Of a DNA stretch of 55,039 bases, positions 9,273 to 17,755 are shown one piece after another. Position 1 is the stretch's first letter. Every line of letters starts with the position of its first letter. The notes under the pieces are model-generated. The model was not told where the DNA came from. It saw nothing but the letters and a program-made list of their open reading frames with translations, and searched no databases. The DNA is from Gudongella sp. (GTDB taxonomy: Bacteria > Bacillota > Clostridia > Tissierellales > Tissierellaceae): the NCBI GenBank assembly GCA_024649995.1, contig JANKMX010000009.1, positions 1 through 55,039 of the forward strand, written 5' to 3'. Position numbers and translations under genes: made by a program.

Positions 9273-9300
9273 ATTATACCACAAATTCATCATTTGACAA
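9273..9300 (-). promoter_or_regulatory. Internal promoter for oppA
   Basis: Minus strand TTGTCA (9300-9295), 16-bp spacer ending TGG, TATAAT (9278-9273), giving an extended -10. It overlaps the oppF stop codon and lies 121 bp before the oppA start. It would allow binding protein to be made in excess of the membrane complex. Confidence 0.65.
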
Positions 9301-10270
9301 GATGGCAAGCCACAAAGTGACCTGGCTCAACCTCTCTAAGCTCTGGTGTCACCTCGGTACAGATGTCCATGCAATATCGGCATCTTGAACTGAATCTGCA
9401 GCCTTCAGGTGGATTTATCGGACTCTTCACATCTCCCTCAAGAATAATCCTCTTGTTAATCTTGTGCTGCTTTGGATCAGGTATTGGTATAGCTGACAGC
9501 AGCGCCTGGGTGTAGGGATGAAGAGGATTCTTGTAAAGCTCCTTGCTGCTAGTGATCTCCATCATCTTACCCAGATACATTACACCTATACGGTCCGATA
9601 TATGCTTAACCATTGACAGGTCATGGGCGATAAACAGATAAGTAAGTCCCATGTCATTCTGCAGGTCCTCAAGCATGTTTACAACCTGTGCCTGTATTGA
9701 AACGTCCAGAGCTGATATTGGCTCGTCACAGACTACAAGCTCCGGCTCCACAGCAAGTGACCTTGCAATACCTATACGCTGTCTCTGTCCTCCGGAAAAC
9801 TCATGTGGGTATCTGCTGGCGTGCTCTCTCTTCAAGCCTACCGTCTGCAGAAGGTTATATATCTTCTCCATCTTCTCGTCTCCAGAGTACAGGTTATGGG
9901 TTTCTATACCCTCTCCGATGATTTCTGAAACAGTCAGACGTGTGTTAAGTGAAGCATATGGGTCCTGGAATATCATCTGAAGCCTTTTTCTGTACTTCAT
10001 CATATCGTGCTGGGAAAGGTTTGTTATGTCCTCTCCATCGTATATTATCTTTCCTCCCGTTGGCTCGTAAAGCCTTACAACGCTTCTTCCAAGGGTTGAT
10101 TTTCCACATCCGGACTCACCAACAAGACCAAAGGTTTCTCCCTTGTAGATATCGAAGGAAACATCGTCAACCGCTGTAAGATATGCCTGCTCCCTTTTGA
10201 AGAAGCCTGTGCTTACGTCAAAGTATTTTTTAAGGTTCTGTAATTGTAGAAGTGGCTTTCTCTCCTCCAT
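9290..10270 (-). CDS. oppF: Oligopeptide transport ATPase OppF
   Basis: A 326-residue ABC ATPase of the oligopeptide/dipeptide importer, acting with OppD on the inner face of the membrane. Walker A is GLVGESGCGKSTLGR, the signature is FSGGQRQRIGIARSL, and Walker B with its Glu is VVCDEP. The C-terminal oligo_HPY extension holds four cysteines (CRFSSRCRYCMDIC) typical of the [4Fe-4S]-type cluster site in this family. The start MEERKPLL at 10270 is chosen because AAAGGGGG lies upstream and it begins one base after the oppD stop; a longer frame to 10318 would run back into oppD. Confidence 0.95.
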   Translation of the reverse strand: MEERKPLLQLQNLKKYFDVSTGFFKREQAYLTAVDDVSFDIYKGETFGLVGESGCGKSTLGRSVVRLYEPTGGKIIYDGEDITNLSQHDMMKYRKRLQMIFQDPYASLNTRLTVSEIIGEGIETHNLYSGDEKMEKIYNLLQTVGLKREHASRYPHEFSGGQRQRIGIARSLAVEPELVVCDEPISALDVSIQAQVVNMLEDLQNDMGLTYLFIAHDLSMVKHISDRIGVMYLGKMMEITSSKELYKNPLHPYTQALLSAIPIPDPKQHKINKRIILEGDVKSPINPPEGCRFSSRCRYCMDICTEVTPELREVEPGHFVACHLVK

Positions 10271-10271
10271 A

Positions 10272-11291
10272 TTATAAAGCCCCCTTTCTGTAACCCTCAA
10301 CCTCTGGTGCATCCTCATGCATCAACCAGCAGGCTGAAGTGTGATTCTCCCCTACGCTGAACATAGGAGGTGCTTCCTCTGTACAAATTTTCATAACGTT
10401 GGGACATCTTGTGGAGAATGGGCAGCCTGCAGGTGGCGACAAAAGGTCCGGTGGTGATCCGGCAATAGGCTTAAGCCTTCCCTTTTCCTCCGTATCCATT
10501 CTAGGTACTGACTTTAGAAGTCCTCTTGTATATGGATGCTGAGGGCTTTCAAAAATGTCCTCAACGGTTCCTTTTTCCATTGGCATGCCACCATACATGA
10601 CCACAAGGTCCTTGCAGGTCTCTGCAATAACTCCAAGGTCATGTGTAATCAGGATAATCGCCGTATCAAGCTTGGTGGAAATGTCTCTCATTATGTCAAG
10701 AATCTGTGCCTGTATGGTTACATCCAGTGCTGTTGTTGGCTCATCGGCTATAAGCAGCTTTGGATTGCATGACAGGGCCATTGCAATCATAACCCTCTGT
10801 CTCATACCCCCTGAGAATTCATGTGGGTATGACCTGATTCTCTTGGCAGGCTCTGGAATACCAACAAGATGAAGCATCTCAATGGCTTTTTCCTTGGCCT
10901 CCTTGTGACTTACCTTCTGGTGTCTTCTTATAACCTCTGTCATCTGGTTTTCTATCCTGAAAACCGGGTTAAGGGATGTCATGGGATCCTGGAAGATCAT
11001 TGCCATGTCATCTCCTCTGATGTTTGACATCTTCTGGTCGCTGTATTCCGTGATATCCTTTCCGTCAAATATTATGTTTCCTTCCTTGATCACTCCAGGG
11101 TGCTCAATAAGCTTCATAATTGACCGGGCAGTTACACTCTTTCCACTTCCCGACTCCCCAACAATTCCCATTACGTCTCCGCTCTTAAGCTTGAAGTCGA
11201 TGCCCCTAACAGCCTGAACCTCTCCGACATGGGTATAGAAGGAGGTCTTTAATCCATTTACCTCTAATATATAATCTTTATTATTTTCCAT
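10272..11291 (-). CDS. oppD: Oligopeptide transport ATPase OppD
   Basis: A 339-residue ABC ATPase partner of OppF. Walker A is GIVGESGSGKSVTAR, the signature is FSGGMRQRVMIAMAL, and Walker B is LLIADEP. The C-terminal oligo_HPY domain has the cysteine cluster CPFSTRCPNVMKIC. It lies 12 bp after oppC and nearly touches oppF, so translation is probably coupled. The ATG has an AGGGAG ribosome site. Confidence 0.96.
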   Translation of the reverse strand: MENNKDYILEVNGLKTSFYTHVGEVQAVRGIDFKLKSGDVMGIVGESGSGKSVTARSIMKLIEHPGVIKEGNIIFDGKDITEYSDQKMSNIRGDDMAMIFQDPMTSLNPVFRIENQMTEVIRRHQKVSHKEAKEKAIEMLHLVGIPEPAKRIRSYPHEFSGGMRQRVMIAMALSCNPKLLIADEPTTALDVTIQAQILDIMRDISTKLDTAIILITHDLGVIAETCKDLVVMYGGMPMEKGTVEDIFESPQHPYTRGLLKSVPRMDTEEKGRLKPIAGSPPDLLSPPAGCPFSTRCPNVMKICTEEAPPMFSVGENHTSACWLMHEDAPEVEGYRKGAL

Positions 11292-11303
11292 ATCTCAATC
11301 TCC

Positions 11304-12491
11304 CTATCCTTTTCTAAGTCTTGGGTCCAACGCATCTCTAAGTCCATCACCGATAAAGTTGAATGCCAGCATTGTAAATGCGATTGCCAACGCCGGGAAG
11401 AACAACTGGTACGGATATGTTGTAAGACCTGAAAGAGCATTGTTTGCCAGCGTACCCCATGATGCCATCGGCGCTGAAACACCAAGCCCGATAAAGCTTA
11501 GGAATGACTCGGTAAATACGGCTGAAGGAATCATCATGGCTATGGAAACTATAATAGGTCCCATGGCATTTGGTATAAGGTGTCTGAATATTATCTTGCT
11601 CTTTGACACTCCCATAACCCTTGCGGCAAGTACGAACTCCTGCTCCTTAAGGGACAGCATCTGCCCTCTTACAAGCCTTGCCATTGATACCCAGTATACA
11701 CTGCTTAGGGCGATTATGATATTTGTAAGTCCTCCACCCCTAAACCATACCATCAGGAGTATTACATAGAGAACAAGGGGAATGGAGTTTATGATATCAA
11801 CGATTCTCATCATGATATTGTCCACTCTTCCGCCTTCATATCCGGCGATGCTTCCGTAAACAACCCCAATAAACAGGTTGACTATTGTTGCGATAAATGC
11901 AACCAGTAGTGAAATTCTCGCACCATACATTACCCTTGTCAAAAGGTCTCTTCCAAGTGAATCCGTTCCAAATGGGAAGAGCTTGTTAAGCTTGGTCATT
12001 GCTGGGTATTGTGACACCTCGCCATCCAGCTCAAGGGTGAAGTCATAGTCATAGCCCATCTTGTTGGGAAGAAGGTTGTATGAGAAGTCAAGTATTACAT
12101 CCTCTTCTCCCAGTTGATAGGTATAGACCTTGTTGATCATGTCTCTTTTCAATGGATCGAGCACAAGTCTTTCAATCAAGGTTCCATCCTCTGCAACAAG
12201 AAATACGTTGTAGTCGTTGGATACGTGGAAGTATCTTCCGTCAAGCTCGTAAAGCTTAAGCGTGGGTGGTAGATTCTTGTATTCGTTGATCTGGTCTGAA
12301 TATGAAAAATCCGTAAAGTTCGGTCCAATTGTACCGAACAGTATTATAAGGATTACAACGACGATACCCATCATAGAAAGCTTGTTCTTCCTCAGCCTTC
12401 TCCATGCATCCTGCCAATAGGTTAGACTGGGTCTGATGGCTTCGTTGTCTTCTCCTGTCTGTTCAATAAAAACAAATTTGTCCTTTGACAT
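11304..12491 (-). CDS. oppC: Oligopeptide permease OppC with a large extracellular insert
   Basis: A 395-residue inner-membrane permease. The first span (about residues 38-58, MGIVVVILIILFGTIG) is followed by some 140 residues with no membrane helix, then the conserved five-span core with the EAA loop (AARVMGVSKSKIIFRHLIPN) that docks onto the ATPases. OppC proteins are usually about 300 residues, so roughly 90 extra residues sit on the outer side between spans 1 and 2; they include alternating Tyr/Asp/Leu stretches such as YELDGRYFHVSNDYNVF. Enlarged loops here occur in some Firmicutes. The gene starts 3 bp after the oppB stop. Confidence 0.92.
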   Translation of the reverse strand: MSKDKFVFIEQTGEDNEAIRPSLTYWQDAWRRLRKNKLSMMGIVVVILIILFGTIGPNFTDFSYSDQINEYKNLPPTLKLYELDGRYFHVSNDYNVFLVAEDGTLIERLVLDPLKRDMINKVYTYQLGEEDVILDFSYNLLPNKMGYDYDFTLELDGEVSQYPAMTKLNKLFPFGTDSLGRDLLTRVMYGARISLLVAFIATIVNLFIGVVYGSIAGYEGGRVDNIMMRIVDIINSIPLVLYVILLMVWFRGGGLTNIIIALSSVYWVSMARLVRGQMLSLKEQEFVLAARVMGVSKSKIIFRHLIPNAMGPIIVSIAMMIPSAVFTESFLSFIGLGVSAPMASWGTLANNALSGLTTYPYQLFFPALAIAFTMLAFNFIGDGLRDALDPRLRKG

Positions 12492-12494
12492 AGT

Positions 12495-13421
12495 CTACTT
12501 ATCCCCCTTCAGCTTGATACGTGGATCTATGAAGGCATAAGCCACATCCACTATGAATATCATTATCAGGTAGAACACAGCATAGAATACTGTGATACCC
12601 ATTATGGTAGTGTAGTCACGGTTACTTACACTTTCAACAAAGTGTCTTCCGATTCCAGGGATTGCAAATATCTTCTCAATTACAAATGATCCTGTAAGTA
12701 TAGCCGCAATCATTGGTCCAACATAGGTTACTACCGGGATAAGGGCATTTCTTACTGCATGCTTCATTATTACCGTGAATTCCTTTATTCCATTTGCTCT
12801 TGCTGTTGTTATGTAATCCTGTCTCAACACCTCAAGCATGCTGGATCTTGTAAGTCTTGTTACAAAGGACAGGGAATAACCTGCAAGTGCTATTACCGGA
12901 CCGATGTAGCTTCTCCATCCATCAAGTCCAAAGCTTGGAATCCACCCCAGCTTACCTGCAAAGATATATATTATAACTGTTGCTATTACAAAACTCGGTA
13001 CAGTGATGCCTATTGTCGCCAAAAACATTACAAAGTAGTCCAATGGGCTGTTTTGCTTAAGTGCTGAAATTACCCCCAAAGGTATTCCTATGGCCACTAT
13101 CAGGGCCGATGCAATCAAACCGATTTTTGCTGAAGCAGGGAAACCTGATTCAATCAGATCGTTAACTGAGGTACCAATCTTAGAATAGGATGGCCCCAGG
13201 TCAAATGTCACAAGCCCCTTCATATAGTTCAAATACTGAATTGGCAATGGATCATCCAGATTGTACTTGGCGTTCAATGCTCTCATTATTTCGTCGGGTA
13301 CAGGTCTTTCCCGTGTAAAGGGCCCTCCAGGAATTGAGTGCATCATTGTAAAGGTCAATGTAGTGATTAATATAATAGTTATCAACATTGATACAATGCG
13401 TTTTAAGTAAAAAGATCTCAA
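12495..13421 (-). CDS. oppB: Oligopeptide permease OppB
   Basis: A 308-residue, six-span permease and first gene of oppBCDFA. It begins with a membrane anchor (LKRIVSMLITIILITTLTF), the GGPF segment typical of OppB/DppB, and an EAA loop (TTARANGIKEFTVIMKHAVRN) that meets OppD/F. The start is TTG at 13419-13421, with AAGGAG 8 bp upstream. A strong promoter and a cre-like palindrome lie in the 330-bp region before it. Confidence 0.94.
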   Translation of the reverse strand: MRSFYLKRIVSMLITIILITTLTFTMMHSIPGGPFTRERPVPDEIMRALNAKYNLDDPLPIQYLNYMKGLVTFDLGPSYSKIGTSVNDLIESGFPASAKIGLIASALIVAIGIPLGVISALKQNSPLDYFVMFLATIGITVPSFVIATVIIYIFAGKLGWIPSFGLDGWRSYIGPVIALAGYSLSFVTRLTRSSMLEVLRQDYITTARANGIKEFTVIMKHAVRNALIPVVTYVGPMIAAILTGSFVIEKIFAIPGIGRHFVESVSNRDYTTIMGITVFYAVFYLIMIFIVDVAYAFIDPRIKLKGDK

Positions 13422-13470
13422 ATTTGTTACTCCTTTCTATGTATTTTATGAGTTGCAAATACTCTACCCT

Positions 13471-13499
13471 ATTCTACCATCTTTGCACTGATTTTTCAA
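13471..13499 (-). promoter_or_regulatory. Promoter of the opp operon
   Basis: Minus strand TTGAAA (13499-13494), 17-bp spacer, TAGAAT (13476-13471), 50 bp before the oppB start codon. Confidence 0.75.
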
Positions 13500-13525
13500 A
13501 ATACTTTTTCAACTCAACCACAGTC

Positions 13526-13539
13526 CGAAAGCGCTTTTC
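13526..13539 (-). promoter_or_regulatory. cre-like palindrome upstream of opp
   Basis: Contains AAAGCGCTTT, the core of an ideal CcpA site (TGAAAGCGCTTTCA); 11 of 14 bases match. It lies 27 bp upstream of the opp -35 box, a position where CcpA may activate or be neutral rather than block. One site with three mismatches is only suggestive. Confidence 0.35.
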
Positions 13540-13696
13540 ACTGTTGCAATGCTAGTCCTTTATTGCATTGGTCCGGTAGATGGCATATGTTGATATGAAC
13601 ATTTGAATACTCTATGCAAGCCTTTGCACAAGCTTCTGTCAATTGATTCTTTGCAAAGATTTTCTTTCATTATTTTTTTTTCATAGTGTTTGAATG

Positions 13697-13736
13697 AAAA
13701 GGGCACCCTGGTGTAAATCTGTTTACCAGCGTGCCC
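13697..13736 (-). terminator. Terminator after nrdJ
   Basis: GGGCACGCTGGTAAA and TTTACACCAGGGTGCCC pair with one mismatch, then TTTT on the minus strand. The plus-strand side is followed by ATATTTTTTAT, so the hairpin could work in both directions. Confidence 0.85.
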
Positions 13737-13751
13737 ATATTTTTTATCTGA

Positions 13752-15881
13752 TTAGATTGAACAGGGGCTATAGCCACAATCCTGGCATTCGGAGCATCCC
13801 CCTGAGTGGTTAAGCCTTCCACCACACATCGGACATGTGTCCGGGTCTTCCTTCAGCTGCTCCTCTGCAAGATGCATTATTTCCTCCTGCAATTCTTCAA
13901 TCTTGTCGATGTTGCTCTTCTTGTTGTTTGTTATAAGGATTCCACTTCTTGCACAGCCATCCCTGTAGATTGTGATTCCCTTAAGTCCCCTCTCCCATGC
14001 ATAAAGGTAGAGCTCCTCAACCTGGTCTACGGTGAACTCGTTTGGTACGTTGACCGTGGATGAGATGCTGGCATCTATATACTGCTGCCATGTGGCCTGG
14101 ACCTCGATCCTCTCCTTGTAGCCAAGGTTTGAGGTTGTAACTATGAAGTCAGGAAGCTCCTCTTCATAGGAAAGGTTGTTCTCCTCCATGTACTCCTTGA
14201 TGATAGGTGTGAATACCTTGTAGTAGGTATCCTCATGATGAAGCGATTCCGACTTTCTGGTGTATGACACCTGGAAGATTGGCTCCACACCATTGCTGCA
14301 GCCAACAAGTGTTGAGATGCTTCCGGTTGGTGGAATTGTAAGAAGCTGTGAGTTCCTAAGACCATGCTCCTTGATCAGGTCAAGAACATCCTCATCAGCA
14401 TTCTCCTTAAGGAACGGTGATGCAAGGACAGCGTCCAGATTGAATCTTGGGAAGGGACCGTCCTTCTCTGCAAGCAGGGCTGATTCTCTCAAAGCTTCAT
14501 TCACCATTATCCTACCGATCTGGTGGATCAATGATATCGACTCGCTGCTTCCATACCTTACCCCCATCTTTATGAACATGTCCGCAAGACCCATTATTCC
14601 AAGACCAATTTGTCTCAGGTCCCTTGACATATCCCTTTGCTGCTCCAGTGGGTGCAGGTTCATGTTTTCATCAAGAACCTCATTTAGATAGATCACACCG
14701 TTTCTCACCATTTCACCGAACTTCTCAAATTCAAATCTGGCATACTTTGTAAAGGGGTGCTTAACGTATTCACTAAGGTTTATGGATGAAAGGTTGCAGC
14801 TTCCAAATGCGGGAAGGGTCTCCTCCGCACATGGGTTTACTCCTGCAAATTCAAATGTTGGATCATGGCTCATAAGGTGCCATGAATCAATTTTGCCCTT
14901 GTAGAGGATTCCTGGCTCTGCCATGTTCCAGTTGTTGACGGCCAGCTTCTTGTAAAGGTCCCTTGCCCTTATGACCTTGCTCATTTCCTCACCGGTTGAT
15001 TCAACCTTGAAATAGAGCTCGTAGTCCGTATCATCCTTAACTGCCTGCATGAACTTGTCGTCAACGTTTACGGAAATATTGGCATAGGTAACCTTGCTCA
15101 GGTCGTTCTTAACATTTATAAAATCTTCAATATCCGGATGATTGCAATCGAGGTTCAGCATCAATGCTCCTCGTCTTCCCCTCATGCCTATAAGTCCCGT
15201 AACCATTGAATAAAGATCCATGAAGCTTACCGCACCGGTGGTTGTGCTTGCAGCATTGTTGACCTTGGATCCCTTTGGTCTAAGCTTTGAAAGTGTAAGT
15301 CCAACTCCTCCACCATATGAATAGGTTCTTGCCAGATACTTTGCAGTATCGAATATGGATTCAATATTATCTTCAACCTTTGGCATAACATAGCAGTTAC
15401 TCAAGGTTATTTTCCTACCCAGCTTATCGAGTCCACGTCCTGCAAGAATCCTACCTGCTGGCATGAACTTCTTATCCTTTATTGCCTTCTTGACGGGGTT
15501 GTTGTCTCCACTAACCCTTGTAAGGAAGTCATCGAAGGTTTCTGAATCATATCTGTACTTCTTCTCGTAAATATCCCTCTGAAGATCCGTCATGTTCCAG
15601 CCCTGCTCACGAAGTCTGGCCCTTTCCTCACGATAGATGATATACTTTCTTGCCACCTCAGGTCTTGACTTCATCAGCTCGACCTCGACGTAGTCCTGTA
15701 TCTCCTCGATATTAACTGTCTCCTTGCCACTGAATGCTTCGATTGCATTTTCGCCTATGGACTTTGCAAGCTCCTCGTCGATGCCCTTCTCGGTTTCATT
15801 CATGGCCTTCCTAACGGCTATTGCGATTTTTTCCGCTTCAAAATCCACAACCTGACCGTTACGCTTTTCAACTTTCAACAT
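13752..15881 (-). CDS. nrdJ: Adenosylcobalamin-dependent (class II) ribonucleotide reductase
   Basis: Reduces ribonucleotides to deoxyribonucleotides using coenzyme B12, so works with or without oxygen. An N-terminal ATP-cone (residues 1-95, MLKVEKRNGQVVDFEAEKI) senses ATP/dATP. The catalytic barrel carries SNCYVMPKVEDNIESIFDTA, the GGGVGLTLSKLRPKG loop, NPCAEETLPAFGSCNLSS and GCARSGIL. The tail CPMCGGRLNHSGGCSECQDC holds cysteine pairs expected to reduce the active site or bind zinc. At 709 residues it is a compact NrdJ. No nrdAB or nrdDG gene is in the window. Two NrdR-type boxes precede it, and a terminator follows. Confidence 0.95.
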   Translation of the reverse strand: MLKVEKRNGQVVDFEAEKIAIAVRKAMNETEKGIDEELAKSIGENAIEAFSGKETVNIEEIQDYVEVELMKSRPEVARKYIIYREERARLREQGWNMTDLQRDIYEKKYRYDSETFDDFLTRVSGDNNPVKKAIKDKKFMPAGRILAGRGLDKLGRKITLSNCYVMPKVEDNIESIFDTAKYLARTYSYGGGVGLTLSKLRPKGSKVNNAASTTTGAVSFMDLYSMVTGLIGMRGRRGALMLNLDCNHPDIEDFINVKNDLSKVTYANISVNVDDKFMQAVKDDTDYELYFKVESTGEEMSKVIRARDLYKKLAVNNWNMAEPGILYKGKIDSWHLMSHDPTFEFAGVNPCAEETLPAFGSCNLSSINLSEYVKHPFTKYARFEFEKFGEMVRNGVIYLNEVLDENMNLHPLEQQRDMSRDLRQIGLGIMGLADMFIKMGVRYGSSESISLIHQIGRIMVNEALRESALLAEKDGPFPRFNLDAVLASPFLKENADEDVLDLIKEHGLRNSQLLTIPPTGSISTLVGCSNGVEPIFQVSYTRKSESLHHEDTYYKVFTPIIKEYMEENNLSYEEELPDFIVTTSNLGYKERIEVQATWQQYIDASISSTVNVPNEFTVDQVEELYLYAWERGLKGITIYRDGCARSGILITNNKKSNIDKIEELQEEIMHLAEEQLKEDPDTCPMCGGRLNHSGGCSECQDCGYSPCSI

Positions 15882-15919
15882 ACCATTGCCCCCCTTATTA
15901 CTCCGTACTCTTGCTTATA

Positions 15920-15967
15920 CAACTATATATTGTGTATGAACGAAGCTCTATATACAACATATATAAA
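15920..15967 (-). promoter_or_regulatory. Pair of NrdR-type boxes upstream of nrdJ
   Basis: Minus strand ACACAATATATAGTTG (15935-15920) matches the NrdR consensus ACACAATATATTGTGT at 13 of 16 bases. A weaker box, TTTATATATGTTGTAT (15967-15952), begins exactly 32 bp away, the three-turn spacing typical of NrdR pairs. NrdR represses ribonucleotide reductase genes when dATP is high. No nrdR gene is in the window. The 289-bp region otherwise shows only AT-rich promoter-like sequence for nrdJ and fchA. Confidence 0.55.
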
Positions 15968-16170
15968 ATTTACCACATATACCATTAAATTACAAGATGG
16001 GTCAGGAAGAAAAATAGGTAAGTTTTTGTAACAATTTCTTCACATAAGAAAAGGTGAGAGCCAAAGTGGATATGGACTATTTTTTTGCATATGATAAAAT
16101 ACAATCAGGACTAATCATACCATAATTATTTAATTTTGTCTTTGGGATAATTGAAGATTGGAGGTGCATT

Positions 16171-16773
16171 ATGAGCTACACGGCGATATTGGACAAGATC
16201 CTGGACTCAAAGGACAGGACTGTTGGCGGTGACGCTGCTTCAGCCCTTTCAGGAGCAATGGCCTGCGGACTTATTGGCATGGTTGCAAGGCTTTCAATCA
16301 TGGGTCAATACGGTCTTGATGACCACCAGTTCATCAAGCTGGCTGAGGAGCTTGACGGAATATCCTTCAGACTTCTCCGTGGATCCCAGGAGGACGTGAA
16401 GGCCTATGCTGGTGTCTGTGATGCCTTGAAGCTTCCCCACGAGACCCGGGAGGAAATGGAGGAACGTCTGGAAAAAATCCAGGAAACAGGAGAAAGGGCT
16501 GCCGAGATCGCAAGGGACAACGGACACCTTTGCAAAAGGGTACTTAGGGTAGGACTGATCCTGAGAGGGAATTCCAACACAAATGTTGCAGCAGACCTGG
16601 AGGTTGGTATTACTCTGGCTCAGGTTGGAATCCAAGGTGCAATTGGAACAATGAAGGCCAGCCTGCCCCTTATCAGGGATGAGGAATTCAGAAAGGAATT
16701 GCAAAATGATATCAATGAATTGAGCAAGGAGGATAATTATTATGAAGATATTAATGGCAGAAGTCAACATTAG
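16171..16773 (+). CDS. fchA: Formiminotetrahydrofolate cyclodeaminase
   Basis: Converts 5-formimino-THF to 5,10-methenyl-THF and ammonia. The 200-residue helical protein has GGDAASALSGAMACGLIGMV near the N-terminus, the family's GG(G/D)xxxAL folate/active-site loop, and the conserved NVAADLEVGITLAQVGIQG in the second half. The ATG follows GGAGG by 6 bp. Its last 32 bp overlap ftcD in another frame, so translation is coupled. In anaerobes fermenting purines or histidine the pair feeds one-carbon units and ATP formation. No hut genes are nearby, so the formimino source is not shown here. Confidence 0.92.
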   Translation: MSYTAILDKILDSKDRTVGGDAASALSGAMACGLIGMVARLSIMGQYGLDDHQFIKLAEELDGISFRLLRGSQEDVKAYAGVCDALKLPHETREEMEERLEKIQETGERAAEIARDNGHLCKRVLRVGLILRGNSNTNVAADLEVGITLAQVGIQGAIGTMKASLPLIRDEEFRKELQNDINELSKEDNYYEDINGRSQH

Positions 16774-17620
16774 CGAGGGGACGGACCTTGACAAGGTAAA
16801 CCTTATCAAGGAGGAGCTTATGAAGGAAGGCGACCTTGAGCTTCTTGACCTTAACTCCGACAAGGACCACAACAGATCGGTCTTCACCTACAAGGGGGAG
16901 CCCCAGGCTGTTCTTGAGGGTACAAAGCGTCTTTCAAAGAGGGCAATAGAGCTGATAGACATGTCAAACCACAAGGGAAGCCATCCAAGGATGGGTGCTA
17001 TTGACGTTGTCCCTTTTATTCCAGTCAAGGATGTGACACTGGATGAGGCTGTTGAGATTTCAAGGGAATATGGCAAGTATCTTGGTAGCCTTGGAGTGCC
17101 TGTTTACTTCTATGAGGATTCAGCCACAAGGGATGACAGGAAATCACTTGTGAAAATCAGAAAGGGACAATATGAGGCCTTGCCTGAGAAGTTTCAAGAC
17201 GAAGCCTGGACTCCTGATGAGGGCCCATTCCAGTTCAATCCAAAGAGTGGAGCTACGGTAACCGGAGCAAGGTTCCCGCTTATAGCATTTAACATCAATC
17301 TTGCAACCGAGAATCTTGAGATTGGAAAGAAAATAGTTAAGGCAGTCAGGGGAGCAACCGGTGGATTCCAGCATGTGAGGGCAATCGCACTTGAGATACC
17401 CGAGAGGAAGATGGTCCAGGTTTCCATGAACCTTACCAACTATGAGAAGACCCCTATCCACAGGGTTTATGAGGTGATTAAGATGGAGGCGGAGAGGTAC
17501 AACATCGGAATCGCCGATACGGAGCTTGTGGGTCCCGTTCCAGTCTATGCCCTTGAGGAGCTGTTGAAGTTCTACATCAGGGTCAATGATGATTTCTCGG
17601 CTGAGCAGGTTTATATGTAA
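16742..17620 (+). CDS. ftcD: Glutamate formimidoyltransferase
   Basis: Moves a formimino group between formiminoglutamate (or formiminoglycine in purine fermenters) and tetrahydrofolate. The 292 residues match the single-domain bacterial enzyme and lack the cyclodeaminase half fused to it in animals; that half is the adjacent fchA. Seen are MAEVNISEGTDLDKV, SNHKGSHPRMGAIDVVPF, the loop VPVYFYEDSA, and NPKSGATVTGARFPLIAFNI. Start ATG at 16742 with AAGGAGG 8 bp upstream, inside fchA. It ends 22 bp before a repeat B element. Confidence 0.94.
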   Translation: MKILMAEVNISEGTDLDKVNLIKEELMKEGDLELLDLNSDKDHNRSVFTYKGEPQAVLEGTKRLSKRAIELIDMSNHKGSHPRMGAIDVVPFIPVKDVTLDEAVEISREYGKYLGSLGVPVYFYEDSATRDDRKSLVKIRKGQYEALPEKFQDEAWTPDEGPFQFNPKSGATVTGARFPLIAFNINLATENLEIGKKIVKAVRGATGGFQHVRAIALEIPERKMVQVSMNLTNYEKTPIHRVYEVIKMEAERYNIGIADTELVGPVPVYALEELLKFYIRVNDDFSAEQVYM

Positions 17621-17642
17621 TGCAATTAACAGAGTACAGTGA

Positions 17643-17700
17643 TACCATTTCAACAAAATATCTCAAAATCAAAGATTTTGGATGTTTTAGTTGCCGGGCA
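17643..17700 (-). repeat. Repeat B, copy 3 (58-bp hairpin)
   Basis: On the minus strand starts TGCCCGGCAACTAAAACATC and ends GTTGAAATGGTA. The loop region CCAAAATCTTTGATTTTG is identical to copy 1. The inner helix is CAAC/GTTG, where copy 1 has CAAT/ATTG and copy 2 CGAT/ATCG. The length is exactly 58 bp again. Confidence 0.82.
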
Positions 17701-17717
17701 CTTACAGTGAACAATGT

Positions 17718-17750
17718 GTTGTCATCCCGACTGTAATGGAGGGATCTGGT
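17718..17750 (-). repeat. Repeat D, half copy
   Basis: Minus strand CCAGATCCCTCCATTACAGT then CGGGATGACAAC, matching one arm of the D palindromes around 50.0-50.5 kb. The opposite arm is absent. It touches the left end of repeat C copy 1. Confidence 0.65.
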
Positions 17751-17755
17751 TTTTA

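Larger units (their letters stand above)
13422..13751. other. 330-bp gap between nrdJ and oppB
   Basis: Contains the opp promoter and cre-like site next to oppB and the nrdJ terminator at the other end. Nothing else is recognised between about 13545 and 13695; there is no usable reading frame. Confidence 0.7.
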
